The notes beneath the pieces are model-generated. The model was not told the DNA's origin. It did no database searches and was given only the letters and a program-made list of their open reading frames with translations. From Pedobacter ureilyticus (lineage in GTDB: Bacteria > Bacteroidota > Bacteroidia > Sphingobacteriales > Sphingobacteriaceae): 62,702 bases of DNA. Position numbers and translations under genes: made by a program. This document shows, one piece after another, positions 7,811-18,456 of the stretch; the stretch's first letter is position 1; the number at the start of each line of letters is the position of its first letter. The stretch covers positions 1 through 62,702 of the forward strand of contig NZ_SSHJ01000024.1 in the NCBI RefSeq assembly GCF_005925345.1, written 5' to 3'.

Positions 7811-10800
7811 ATGGGACAGAACTCTACTCGAACAGCAAGATTGCGTCAAAAATTGATTGTTATCTTGTTTTTTTATTCTTTATTAACGTCGGTTGGTGGT
7901 TTTGCGTATGCGCAAACTAAAGTTTTTGCAAAAAATGCAACGGTGGTTTCTAACCGAGTCGATGATAAGGACAACGCTACTTTGGATGATAATAGTTTTG
8001 CATCCGTTAAATCTTATGGGGGTGCATTATTTGGCGCCGGAAGTTATAGCGGAGAACTTCAGTTAGCCTACAATCAAGACGTTGCTGCCAATACCACTAC
8101 GTTCATCAAGATCGGATACGACACTGATTTGCTCAATGCGCTACTTGGAGGTAACTTAGGCGCCTCTTTAGCGAATACTTTGGGCAATGTGGTTCTTGGC
8201 GATCATTATTTTATTGTTGGCGCAAAGAACGCTGCCGGCCAGCAAGTGGCAATAGGCTCAAGTAACGGTGGTTTTTCAAATACCAATGTAAAATTGATAA
8301 GAGACAGCCAGGGAAATTTTTATTTAGCGGTTACGCCTAATGTAACTTACAGAAGTGTGTTTGTTAAAGATGTTACTACCGCCTTGCTCTTAAGTTTACC
8401 CAACGAAATTAAAGTTTACAACGCATTCCATGTGTCTGGTACGGGCAATTGTGATCCGCCTTTTGCTACTGATTACCAGGGAACTGGAGCAACTTTAAGT
8501 TTGCTTGGCATTGGAGGTGCTGGTGTAACTGACATCCAAAATGCGATTGATGGTAATTTGCAGACCAGTTCTAAACTTAGTTTAGGATTGATATCAGCTG
8601 CTGGTACAATTAGTCAAAATATCTACTTTACAAACCCTTCGCGACAAGGAGATGAGTTCAATATTCGTTTGAGTGTATCTCCAGCTTTGGCGAACGTTGG
8701 TGTTTTAAGCAATATTACTGTAGAAGCTTTTAACGGAAATAACGTGGTATATACACGAACTGGTATTAACGGTTTGTTAAATTTGGATCTCCTTGGGTTA
8801 TTTAATAGCGGACAAGCTGTAACTATTCCTTTTTCTGTGCCGAGCACTGCCACGTTTGACAGAGTTAGGGTTACGCTATCTGCATTGCTGGGTGTATCTA
8901 TTACACAATCTATTAATATTTTTGAAGTTACTCGTTCTGCGCCTAGGCCAACTTTTGCAGCACCTTTATCTAATTCTTTAGCAGTTTGTTACAACAGTAC
9001 GGCTACTTTGGGAGCTACAACGGCATCTACTAACCAATTGGTTTGGTACGATGTACAGGACGGGGGCACAGCAATAGGCCAGACTGAATTTAACGAAACT
9101 TTTATTACGCCAGAGCTTAGGGCAAATCAGACGTATTTTGTGGCTGCCAAACAGATTGGCTGTTCTTCAGAGTCGGTACGGGTGCCTATTACCGTTACCG
9201 TAAATCCGCAACTTAACTTTACTGCTACAGCGTTGGCAAATGCCGCCATTGGTAAAGCATATAGTAGGCAACTGGCATTGCCTACGGGAGGTACTGCAAA
9301 TTATAACTATTCAGTTGCTACGGGAAGCAATTTGCCTTCTGGATTATCTTTAAGCGATACCGGTTTATTAACGGGCGTACCTAGTTTGGCTGGGAATTAT
9401 ACTTTCTCGATAACCGTAACGGATACCAAAGGATGTACAGCTACCACCGTACATACACTTTTAGTTACCGACGCCCTTACTTTGGGCAATTTAATTTTAC
9501 CGGATGGAACTGTTGGCATAAGTTATCCTATTCAGGTAGTGCCGTTGGCAACTGGTGGTAGCACACCCTATACTTACACTGCCATCAATTTGCCGCCCGG
9601 TTTAAGTTTCAATGCTTCTACTTTCGAAATTACGGGTACACCTAGTATTGCGGGTAGCTATGTAATTACCGTAAATGTGAGCGATGCTGATGGGAACAGC
9701 ACAAGTATGAATTATCCTATCGTGATAAAAAATCCGCTGGCTCTTGGCAATGCCGTGTTAGCAGAAGGAACTGTGGGATTAGTTTATACTACGCAAACTT
9801 TACCATCGGCAACCGGCGGCACACCAGGTTACACCTATTTGGCAACCAATCTTCCGCCAGGATTAAGTTTTGATGAAAACACAAGAAATATTACCGGAAC
9901 GCCTACCGTAGCTGGTAATTACAGCATCAATTTACAGGTAACCGATGCATTGGGCCTCACCTTAAACAAGGCCTATGAGATTAAAATTATAGATCCTTTG
10001 GTTATTGCAGCTAAAGTGCTAGCTAATGGTACGGTGGGCGCAGCTTACGCGGCCGAAACTTTGCCGGCAGCCACGGGAGGTACAGGACCATATAGTTATA
10101 GCGCTATCAATCTCCCTGCTGGCATGTCTTTCGATGCAGATACACGAGAAATTACCGGAACCCCTACAGAGGCTGGGAACTTTAACATCGTATTGACGGT
10201 TACTGATGCCGAAGGAAGAACGGCTACCAACAGCTATGCATTGCAGGTAGCCGGAGCATTGACATTAGCTACGGCACCACTTCCAGACGGCACTGTGGGG
10301 ATCAACTACCCATCGCAAACCTTACCTGCAGTGGCGGGTGGCACAGCTCCTTATGTTTACACCGCTATCAATTTGCCTGCTGGATTAAGTTTTAATGCTG
10401 GCACCAGGGAATTATCTGGCACACCTACGTTGGGCGGTAGCTATAATTTTGCTATTAGGGTAACGGATGCTGCCGGCAATGCTGTGACCACTAACTACCA
10501 ATTAAATATCAACGTAACAGCGCCTGCGGTAGCCAATGTAATAACCTGCGCTGGTACAACGGCAACCCTTACTGTTACCAATACCCAAGCAGGAGTAACT
10601 TATAACTGGTACGCTGCCAGCGGAAGCACCCCCATTACTACCAATAACAATGGTGTTTTCGATACGGGAAATGTGACGTCAACAACAGTATTTTATGTAG
10701 AGGCGGTGTCTGGAGGCGCTATAAGTTCTAAAGTTGCGGTCGAAGTCACCGCTAATCCAACGCCAGCTGTGCCTACTATTACTACTAACAATCAAACTAT

Positions 10801-13800
10801 CAATGCAAATCAAGGTACTACTTTAAGGGCAATGGCCGAAAGTGGCGCTGTTATAAGATGGTATAGCGACGCAACAGGAGGCACCCTGTTGGGTACGGGT
10901 GAAGAATTTTCAACTGGCAGTTTATCTGCTACCACCACTTTTTACGCCGAAGCTGTCAGTATTCAGGGTTGTGTTAGCTCAAACAGAGCTCCCGCTGTAG
11001 TTACGGTAATTGCCGATGGTACAGGAACAAATTGCATCGTAGCAAATGCGCAAAGTAGTGGCATATCCGGATTGCTTTGTGTGCTTTGCAATGTTGCCAA
11101 TCCTGGTAATTCGGTAGATGCAGATCCAGATAATTATACTCGAATTAACTTGAGCTTGGGTGCTGGTGCAACAGGCTTTCAAAGGTTGATATTTCCAAGT
11201 GCTGGAGTGGCGACAGATAGTATTCGCCTAGATTTAGCTACGCCAACAGGTTTGCTAGATCTAACTGTGTTAGGCTATATTACCATCAATGTAATGAATA
11301 ATAATACTGTGGTAAAAACACTGCAGTTAAACTCTTCGTTAATATACCTACGGTTATTAGGAGGAAATAGGTTTGAGGCTACATTTGCGGCGGGAGCTGA
11401 ATTTGACAGAGTAGAGGTTCGTTTTCAATCAGTTGTTGCCGCATTAAGTAGCCTCGATATTTATGGTGCACAAATTGTCTATCCAAATCCAACGTTGGTA
11501 GGCAATAACCAAACGATTTGCTACAACACAAGCGCCACAATTAGCACAACGGCTAACGGTAATACGCAAATTGCATGGTATAATGCACCAATAGGTGGAA
11601 GTTTATTAGCTACTACCGCTAATTTTACTACGCCAAATTTAACATCAACTACCACTTATTATATAGAAGTTTCTAGAAATGGATGCGCTAATAGCAGAAG
11701 GATACCAATTACTGTTAATGTGGTTCCTTTGTTAGAAGTGCCTACTTTAGCATCCACAGGGATTACTGCCTGCGAAGGTTCCCCGGTCACGCTATCGGTA
11801 ACAAATCCAAGTCAACAAATCAATTACCAATGGTATGATGTGCCTACCGGAGGCTCGATATTATTTACAGGTGCTAACTATAATTTGTCTACCGTTAATA
11901 CCAGTAAGACATATTATGTAGCAGCTAGCCAGCAGGGTTGTGTAAGCGCAGGTAGGGCGGCAATAACGGTTACAGTAAATCCTAGACCAAGTTTGCCTCA
12001 GGTGCAGGCTTCCGTTTCTACAATAGTTGCCGGACAAACAACAACACTTACGGCGAGTTCTACCGATACGGACGTAGACTTTGATTGGTACACCTCTGCA
12101 AATGCGGCTACTCCGATACATACAGGAGCCACTTTTGTTACTCCACCATTAAACGTAAACACTTCTTACTATGTAGAGGCGAGGTCAACGTTAACAGGTT
12201 GTACTTCTGTGTCTAGGGTAATGGTTACGATAAATGTTACCAATGGTGCACCTGTACCCACACCGTGCATAGCTCCAATTGCTCAAATCAACGGTTTAAA
12301 CGGTCTAACTCTATTATCAGGTGTTGCCAATCCAGATTTAGCTATAGACAATGACCGACAAACTGCATCTACCTTGTATTTACCAGTTTCGGCATTAGGA
12401 GGGTACGTTTATCAGCGCTTTACATTTCCAAGCGAAAGTGCAGTTGGAGACACCATAAGAATAGCTGTAAGTTCGCCAGGCAGATTACTGTCGTTAGCGT
12501 TATTAGGTTCTGTACAGCTCTCAACCTTAACTAATGGTGTTACCAACAACGACTTAACCGCTATAAATAACCCTCTGGTTAGCTTGCAGTTATTAAGCGG
12601 AGGCTCGCAGGCCATACTTACATTTGTGCCTAATCAATCATTTAATCAGGTAGAACTTAGGTTAAATGGAGGTATAGTTTCTGCACTGACTACTATTAAT
12701 ATCAACTATGTACAACATCAAGTTGCTGCACCGCAAGTTGCCGCAAATCGTGTAGAAGCCTGTAATGGTGCTCCGGTTACGTTGTCGGTACAAAATGCTA
12801 GAACAGGTTTTGTTTATAAATGGTATAATGAAAGTGGAGTTTACCAAGCTGATGGCGAAAGTTTTATCACACCTAATATCAATGCCAATACGAGGTTTTA
12901 TGTAACCGCTAATTCTGGCTCAGCTTGTGAGAGTGTAAGAACCAATGTGGATGTAGTTCTAAAAGCCCTGCCTGGTGCTCCAATGTTAGTGGCTGACAAT
13001 ATTAGTTCATGTTTGGGTAGCAATGTGACACTTCAAATTAAAGACCCTATTGATGGCATGAGTTACCGATGGTATGACGCTACCAATTCGTTGGTTTTTA
13101 CTGGCAGTTCGTTTACGATAAATAACGTGACTGGAACTGTAAGCTTTAGCGTAGAAGCTTTTGATGGACTATGTAATGTTGCTTCATTGACAAAAACAAC
13201 AGCGCAAATTAACGTTGGTACCTTAGATGCCCCAGTAGTAGCAATATCTAACGTCAGTGTAAGTGCTAATTCGAGGGCTTTGCTAACGGCAGTTTCTAGC
13301 AATGCAAATGCCGAAATTAGATGGTTTGATCAGCCCACCGGTGGAACTTTATTAAGTACGGGCAGCTCTTATTTAACCGATCCTATTACGGCTAATACTA
13401 CTTTTTATGTTGAAGCCTACGTAGATGGAGGTTGTGTTTCGGTGCGAGTTCCGGTAACGGTTAGTATTACTACTGATGGAAATACTGGTCCAGTGCCTTG
13501 TTTAGCAGCAAGTATTGATGTAGATAAAGGTGTTGTTGGGGCAACGTTATTGGGAGGTGTATTTAACTCTCTATTGGCTATCGACGATAGAATTGAAACG
13601 GCCTCATCATTGGTAATCCCCGTTGGCTTGGTTAATGCTTATGCATTCCAAAGAGTAGGTTTTGGAAGCTTATCTACCATAGGCGATACCATTAAAATAC
13701 GTTTAACATCTCCAGGGAAATTATTATCGCTTGCTGTGTTGCCATCTATCAGTTTAATAACTTATAATGGTGCTAATAGTAATAATGATGCTACTTTGGC

Positions 13801-16800
13801 AAATAGTTCGCTAATTAGCTTAGACTTGCTAAGTGATGGAAGTGCGGTTACGATTACTTTTGTGCCAACACAGCAGTTTGACGCCGTTGAATTGCGCTTG
13901 AACTCTGGATTAATTAGCGCCTTTACTTCTATAGATTTCAATTATGCTCAGCGAGTTGGCGTTGAGCCACAAGTGGAGAGCACATCCACTACTACTTGTG
14001 CAGGCAGCAGTGCAGTATTGGCAGTTCGCAATCCAATAAATGGGGTAACCTACAGATGGTATTTAAATAATACTGGTACGCCAGTAGAAGGAAATACATT
14101 TAGCACGCCAAGCAATTTGGCAGCAGGTACTTACAATTATTACGTAAGAGCCGTAGTTAATGGTTGCGAAACAGTAGGGACTAAAGTAGAGGTGGTTGTA
14201 GCGCCAATCTCTGCTCCGCCAATCCCGTTAGCAGGCAATCCGACAAATACTTGTTTCGGCACATCGGCAATGTTAGCTGTAGAAGCTGTAGCAGGTGTTA
14301 GTTTCAATTGGTATGATGCCAATGGCGCCTTGGTAGCGTTAAATTCCGAAAGTTATACCATTCCGGCTAATTTGCCTGTAGGCACCTATACGTATAGTGT
14401 AGAGGCTTTGAACGGAAGTGGTTGTGCAAATGGAAATAGGACATCAATTACCATTACTGTTGGCGAAACCGCAATAGCTGCGGATATTACGGTGGATGGT
14501 ACAAATATATGTGCTTCTGGTACGGCTAACCTAACCGCTAGTAGCACTACAGTAACCAATCCAATATTTACATGGTATGCAGATGCGGCACTTAGCATAC
14601 CGTTATTTCAGGGTGCAACTTTTACCACTCCCGTGCTTACCACTAATGCCACCTATTATGTGACAGTTAAAGGGAGCAATAAATGTGAAAATTTGGCTAG
14701 TGACACTAAAACAGTTGTTGTAAACGTAAATCTACCTGCTACAGCTGCAGATTTAATGGTGTCGCCTTCAGTAGAAATTTGCGGCGCAGGTACTGTTACA
14801 CTTACTGCAAGCAGTACTACGGTAACCAATCCAATATTTACATGGTATACCGATGCTAACTTGTCTAACATTGCCGCCACGGGTTCATCCTTTACCACGC
14901 CAATTTTGAGCGCTAATCAAACCTACTATGTAACGGTACAAGGTACTAACAGATGCGAAAGTCCAGTTTCTCAAGCTAAGACGGTGACGGTAACTGTTAA
15001 AACTACTGCTTTAGCATCAGACATTACCGTAAATGGAAGCAGAACTGTTTGCTTAAACTCAAGCACTATTTTAAATGCTACAACAAGTACAGTTACTAAT
15101 CCGATATTTACTTGGTATGCTGATGCTGCCTTAACTAATATCTTATATGTTGGTACACCGTTTACCACGCCTATTTTAAGTGTTAACCAAACTTATTATG
15201 TGACGGTTAAAGGAAGTAATCAATGCGAAAATCGAGCCGGGGATGCTTTGCAGGTAGATGTCATTGTAAATGATAGGGCAACCGGAGCCGATTTCACGGT
15301 TTCTCCAGCTGTTGACTTGTGTGGTCCTGGAACAGCAACGCTAACTGCGAGTACAAGTACGGTAACCAATCCGATATTTACTTGGTATAGTGATGCTAGC
15401 TTAACTACAGTAGCAGCTACTGGAGCTAGCTTTACCACACCGCTGCTGGCTGCCAGCCAAACGTATTACGTAACGGTAAAAGGAGATAATAAGTGTGAAA
15501 CTTTTCCTATAGATGCAAAAGCGGTTGCTGTAAATGTGAAGCCTTTCGCTAGCAATGCGGATCTGATTGTTGCTCCTGCAGTTGCAGACGTTTGTGGAAT
15601 GGGAACAGTAACATTTACCGCCAGCACCAGCACGGTAACTAATCCAGTATTTACTTGGTACAGTGATGCAAGCTTAACTACTGTGGCAAGCACGGGAGCT
15701 AGCTTTACAACACCTATATTAACAAGTACCCAACGCTATTACGTTACTGTTAAGGGAGATAACAGATGCGAAACGCCAGTAGCAGACGCCAAAATAATTA
15801 CTGTAACTGTAAAACCTAGAGCTACAGCTGCCGATTTAAGTGTTGCCGGTAATACCAATATTTGTGCAAATACCAGTGTTACACTTACTGCAAGTAGTAC
15901 TTCGGTAAGCAACCCAATATTTACTTGGTACAATGATGCTGCTTTAACTAGTGTAGCCTATGTAGGTGTCGGATTTGTAACACCAATACTTACAGCCAAT
16001 CAAACCTATTACGTCACAGTAAAAGGAGACAATTATTGCGAAAATACAGCTGGAAGCGCCTTAATGGTAACGATAACGGTAGGTGCAGCGCCTGTTGCGC
16101 CAATAGTTGCAAGTTCAGGTACCGATATCTGCGCTAACAACGCCACAGTATTAATGGTCAGTAATGTACAAGCCAATACGATTTACGAGTGGTATAATAG
16201 TGCAACTAATGGCACGCTATTATTTACAGGCAGTAGCTTTAATACACCTGTTGTTAATGCTAATGTTACTTATTATGTACAAGCGGTGGCTACTTCTGGT
16301 TGTATTGCATCTTCTACCCGTACTGCGGTTACGGTAAACGTAAATGCCAGACCGGCAGCTCCTACAGTTACGTCAACGCAAGTAAATACCTGTAGTAATA
16401 GTTCGGCTACATTGACCGTAAGCAATCCGATAGCTGGTACCACTTACTCTTGGTTTACCGCTGCGAGCGGCGGAGCGGCAGTAGGTACTGGTAGTAGTTT
16501 CACCACGCCGGCGCTTACTACTAATGCGGTTTATTATGTTGAGGCAACCACTAATACTTGCGCTTCAACAACAAGAACCCAAGTTAATGTAAATGTAGGG
16601 GTGGCGCCTAATCCACCAGCTAACGTCACTGCTGCGGCAACATCAATTTGTGCTGGCGGTACTACAGTGCTTACTGTAAATAATCCGTTAGCAGGATTAA
16701 CTTATAATTGGTACAGCACTGCAACGGGTGGTACAGCTTTACATAGCGGCGATACTTATACTACTATGCCACTTGATGTAAATACTACCTATTATGTAGA

Positions 16801-17407
16801 GGCGGTAAGCAATGGGGGTAGTTGCGTAAGCTCAACTAGAACTTCGGTAACGGTTAATGTGTTAGCTATTCTTGGCACTCCAATGGTTGTGGTTGGCGAC
16901 ATAACCACTAGCAGTATTCAGTTTAATTGGAATGCCATACGGGGAGCCATTTCTTACGAAATATCTACAGATGCGGGTAGTAATTGGGCTACCACAGCTA
17001 TACCGAGTTACTTGGTCACTGGCTTAAATCAAGGGCAAAGCGTTACTGTAGTGGTTAGGGCAAAATCAGCATCCGATTGCCAAACTAGCGCCAATTCTGC
17101 CGCAGTTACCGGAACTACTACAGAACCGTTCAAAGATGAATTGTATATCCCTAACACTTTTACCCCTAATAACGATGGTAGAAATGATTTCTTCTTAGCC
17201 TATGGTAATAACGTAGCTAAATTTCGCATGAGGGTTTATAACCAGTGGGGAGAGTTTATTTACGATTCGCAAAACCTATTGCAGGGTTGGGATGGAACTT
17301 ATAGAGGTAGGCAACAACCGAATGGAGTTTATGTGTATTACATAGAAGCCACCTTTAACAGCGGCGTAAGCAAAACGTTTAAAGGTACTGTAACACTACT
17401 TAGATAA
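7811..17407 (+). CDS. Giant secreted repeat protein with T9SS type B sorting domain
   Basis: This 3198-residue protein is predicted to reach the cell surface through the type IX secretion system. A signal peptide covers residues 1-35 (LIVILFFYSLLTS...AYAQ). Five He_PIG-type Ig repeats (about 468-900) carry LPxGLSFxxxTxxIxGTP. Ig-like CHU_C-associated modules (NWY/TWY core) fill about 900-1070, 1223-1480, 1640-1890 and 2053-3010, including six near-identical TVTNPIFTWY repeats. Four copies of an unrecognised ~150-residue module lie near 213-380, 1073-1223, 1483-1640 and 1894-2053. A fibronectin-like domain (about 3018-3105) precedes the CHU_C domain (3108-3198: FTPNNDGRND, VYNQWGEFIYDS, GWDGTYRG, PNGVYVYYI). 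Adhesion or a matrix role is likely. The next two genes encode its probable secretion and anchoring partners. Confidence 0.93.
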   Translation: MGQNSTRTARLRQKLIVILFFYSLLTSVGGFAYAQTKVFAKNATVVSNRVDDKDNATLDDNSFASVKSYGGALFGAGSYSGELQLAYNQDVAANTTTFIKIGYDTDLLNALLGGNLGASLANTLGNVVLGDHYFIVGAKNAAGQQVAIGSSNGGFSNTNVKLIRDSQGNFYLAVTPNVTYRSVFVKDVTTALLLSLPNEIKVYNAFHVSGTGNCDPPFATDYQGTGATLSLLGIGGAGVTDIQNAIDGNLQTSSKLSLGLISAAGTISQNIYFTNPSRQGDEFNIRLSVSPALANVGVLSNITVEAFNGNNVVYTRTGINGLLNLDLLGLFNSGQAVTIPFSVPSTATFDRVRVTLSALLGVSITQSINIFEVTRSAPRPTFAAPLSNSLAVCYNSTATLGATTASTNQLVWYDVQDGGTAIGQTEFNETFITPELRANQTYFVAAKQIGCSSESVRVPITVTVNPQLNFTATALANAAIGKAYSRQLALPTGGTANYNYSVATGSNLPSGLSLSDTGLLTGVPSLAGNYTFSITVTDTKGCTATTVHTLLVTDALTLGNLILPDGTVGISYPIQVVPLATGGSTPYTYTAINLPPGLSFNASTFEITGTPSIAGSYVITVNVSDADGNSTSMNYPIVIKNPLALGNAVLAEGTVGLVYTTQTLPSATGGTPGYTYLATNLPPGLSFDENTRNITGTPTVAGNYSINLQVTDALGLTLNKAYEIKIIDPLVIAAKVLANGTVGAAYAAETLPAATGGTGPYSYSAINLPAGMSFDADTREITGTPTEAGNFNIVLTVTDAEGRTATNSYALQVAGALTLATAPLPDGTVGINYPSQTLPAVAGGTAPYVYTAINLPAGLSFNAGTRELSGTPTLGGSYNFAIRVTDAAGNAVTTNYQLNINVTAPAVANVITCAGTTATLTVTNTQAGVTYNWYAASGSTPITTNNNGVFDTGNVTSTTVFYVEAVSGGAISSKVAVEVTANPTPAVPTITTNNQTINANQGTTLRAMAESGAVIRWYSDATGGTLLGTGEEFSTGSLSATTTFYAEAVSIQGCVSSNRAPAVVTVIADGTGTNCIVANAQSSGISGLLCVLCNVANPGNSVDADPDNYTRINLSLGAGATGFQRLIFPSAGVATDSIRLDLATPTGLLDLTVLGYITINVMNNNTVVKTLQLNSSLIYLRLLGGNRFEATFAAGAEFDRVEVRFQSVVAALSSLDIYGAQIVYPNPTLVGNNQTICYNTSATISTTANGNTQIAWYNAPIGGSLLATTANFTTPNLTSTTTYYIEVSRNGCANSRRIPITVNVVPLLEVPTLASTGITACEGSPVTLSVTNPSQQINYQWYDVPTGGSILFTGANYNLSTVNTSKTYYVAASQQGCVSAGRAAITVTVNPRPSLPQVQASVSTIVAGQTTTLTASSTDTDVDFDWYTSANAATPIHTGATFVTPPLNVNTSYYVEARSTLTGCTSVSRVMVTINVTNGAPVPTPCIAPIAQINGLNGLTLLSGVANPDLAIDNDRQTASTLYLPVSALGGYVYQRFTFPSESAVGDTIRIAVSSPGRLLSLALLGSVQLSTLTNGVTNNDLTAINNPLVSLQLLSGGSQAILTFVPNQSFNQVELRLNGGIVSALTTININYVQHQVAAPQVAANRVEACNGAPVTLSVQNARTGFVYKWYNESGVYQADGESFITPNINANTRFYVTANSGSACESVRTNVDVVLKALPGAPMLVADNISSCLGSNVTLQIKDPIDGMSYRWYDATNSLVFTGSSFTINNVTGTVSFSVEAFDGLCNVASLTKTTAQINVGTLDAPVVAISNVSVSANSRALLTAVSSNANAEIRWFDQPTGGTLLSTGSSYLTDPITANTTFYVEAYVDGGCVSVRVPVTVSITTDGNTGPVPCLAASIDVDKGVVGATLLGGVFNSLLAIDDRIETASSLVIPVGLVNAYAFQRVGFGSLSTIGDTIKIRLTSPGKLLSLAVLPSISLITYNGANSNNDATLANSSLISLDLLSDGSAVTITFVPTQQFDAVELRLNSGLISAFTSIDFNYAQRVGVEPQVESTSTTTCAGSSAVLAVRNPINGVTYRWYLNNTGTPVEGNTFSTPSNLAAGTYNYYVRAVVNGCETVGTKVEVVVAPISAPPIPLAGNPTNTCFGTSAMLAVEAVAGVSFNWYDANGALVALNSESYTIPANLPVGTYTYSVEALNGSGCANGNRTSITITVGETAIAADITVDGTNICASGTANLTASSTTVTNPIFTWYADAALSIPLFQGATFTTPVLTTNATYYVTVKGSNKCENLASDTKTVVVNVNLPATAADLMVSPSVEICGAGTVTLTASSTTVTNPIFTWYTDANLSNIAATGSSFTTPILSANQTYYVTVQGTNRCESPVSQAKTVTVTVKTTALASDITVNGSRTVCLNSSTILNATTSTVTNPIFTWYADAALTNILYVGTPFTTPILSVNQTYYVTVKGSNQCENRAGDALQVDVIVNDRATGADFTVSPAVDLCGPGTATLTASTSTVTNPIFTWYSDASLTTVAATGASFTTPLLAASQTYYVTVKGDNKCETFPIDAKAVAVNVKPFASNADLIVAPAVADVCGMGTVTFTASTSTVTNPVFTWYSDASLTTVASTGASFTTPILTSTQRYYVTVKGDNRCETPVADAKIITVTVKPRATAADLSVAGNTNICANTSVTLTASSTSVSNPIFTWYNDAALTSVAYVGVGFVTPILTANQTYYVTVKGDNYCENTAGSALMVTITVGAAPVAPIVASSGTDICANNATVLMVSNVQANTIYEWYNSATNGTLLFTGSSFNTPVVNANVTYYVQAVATSGCIASSTRTAVTVNVNARPAAPTVTSTQVNTCSNSSATLTVSNPIAGTTYSWFTAASGGAAVGTGSSFTTPALTTNAVYYVEATTNTCASTTRTQVNVNVGVAPNPPANVTAAATSICAGGTTVLTVNNPLAGLTYNWYSTATGGTALHSGDTYTTMPLDVNTTYYVEAVSNGGSCVSSTRTSVTVNVLAILGTPMVVVGDITTSSIQFNWNAIRGAISYEISTDAGSNWATTAIPSYLVTGLNQGQSVTVVVRAKSASDCQTSANSAAVTGTTTEPFKDELYIPNTFTPNNDGRNDFFLAYGNNVAKFRMRVYNQWGEFIYDSQNLLQGWDGTYRGRQQPNGVYVYYIEATFNSGVSKTFKGTVTLLR
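14470..16085 (+). repeat. Six in-frame tandem ~269-bp repeats inside the giant gene
   Basis: Six consecutive modules of about 90 residues each contain the core TNP(I/V)FTWY-DA-L followed by TYYVTVKG-N-CE. Parts are close to identical at DNA level, for example AATCCAATATTTACATGGTA occurs unchanged in units one and two. Units four and five also share long stretches (YSDASLTTVA-TGASFTTP). This suggests recent internal duplication, and copy number could differ between strains. Confidence 0.85.
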
Positions 17408-17450
17408 GAATCGATTAAAATGGATATGGTTTTATTAAAAAATAGCACCA

Positions 17451-18446
17451 ATGAAAAAGAACACAATAATAGCTGCAGTAGTGTTGGTATTAACGCTAGT
17501 TGCAAATCAGATATATGGTCAAATAGATCCGCATTTCTCTCAATATTATGCCAACCCATTATGGTTAAATCCTGCGTTAACGGGAGTAACAGATGGTGCT
17601 TATAGGGCAAATTTGAATGCAAAACAGCAATGGAGTAATATAGATAATGGATACTTAACCGTTGGAGCCTCGTTTGATGTTGCTCCAACTAAAAACCTAG
17701 CTCTAGGCGCAATGGTCATCAATCAGAGGGCTGGTGCAGTTGCATACAATCAGTTAAACGCCTTGGGTTCGGCTTCTTACCGTATTCGTTTTGGGCAAGC
17801 AGGAGATAAGATCATCAACTTTGGCCTGCAGGCAGGCATAATTAATAAAAGCATAGATGTGTCTCGTATTACTTTGGGTAGCCAGTACAATCCAATGCAA
17901 GGTTATGATGGTAACATGATGTTCGATGAAGCCTTTGCGGCGCAGAATTTTACCACGCCCGACGTAAATGCCGGTATCATGTTTTTTGATGCCGCTGATT
18001 ATAAATCGGTAAATATATTTTTTGGAGGCGCTGTAGCGCATTTAACTCGGCCAAAAGACAAATTTATTGGTGGCGAGGCCAGAATACCTATGCGATATAC
18101 AGCGCATGGAGGAGCGAGAGTTCACTTAAATAATTTTTTCGACCTCACTCCCAATGCCTTATTTCTACGTCAAGGAAATGCACAACAAATTGCCTTTGGT
18201 GCCTATGCGCAAATGATGCTTAATGCAGAAACTGATTTACTTTTTGGTTCAAATTATCGTGTGGATGATGCCGCTATTGCTTTCTTAGGCTTTCATATTA
18301 GGAGTATGGTTTTTGGATTAAGTTACGATTTTAACACCTCTAGTTTAAATAGAGCAACAAGCAGTAGGGGAGGTTTGGAGCTTTCTGTTTCTTTCAATGC
18401 AAGAAAGGGCATTGTTGGTCCTAATTTCTTTTGTCCACGTCTTTAA
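17451..18446 (+). CDS. Type IX secretion system membrane protein, PorP/SprF family
   Basis: This is a predicted outer-membrane beta-barrel of 331 residues. A signal peptide (MKKNTIIAAVVLVLTLVANQIYGQ) is followed by IDPHFSQYYANPLWLNPALTG, the hallmark opening of the PorP/SprF family. In Flavobacterium, SprF is needed to secrete the linked type B cargo SprB, and each type B protein commonly has its own SprF. The gene begins 43 bp after the giant protein and 10 bp before the OmpA-type gene in one orientation. It is therefore likely to be the dedicated transporter or anchor for the giant protein. A start further upstream would lack the signal peptide context. Confidence 0.92.
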   Translation: MKKNTIIAAVVLVLTLVANQIYGQIDPHFSQYYANPLWLNPALTGVTDGAYRANLNAKQQWSNIDNGYLTVGASFDVAPTKNLALGAMVINQRAGAVAYNQLNALGSASYRIRFGQAGDKIINFGLQAGIINKSIDVSRITLGSQYNPMQGYDGNMMFDEAFAAQNFTTPDVNAGIMFFDAADYKSVNIFFGGAVAHLTRPKDKFIGGEARIPMRYTAHGGARVHLNNFFDLTPNALFLRQGNAQQIAFGAYAQMMLNAETDLLFGSNYRVDDAAIAFLGFHIRSMVFGLSYDFNTSSLNRATSSRGGLELSVSFNARKGIVGPNFFCPRL

Positions 18447-18456
18447 ATGATCAATT

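Noticed and set aside
14140..15933. Series of minus-strand open frames opposite the giant gene.
   Set aside because: They mirror the periodic repeat modules on the plus strand and have no starts or context of their own.
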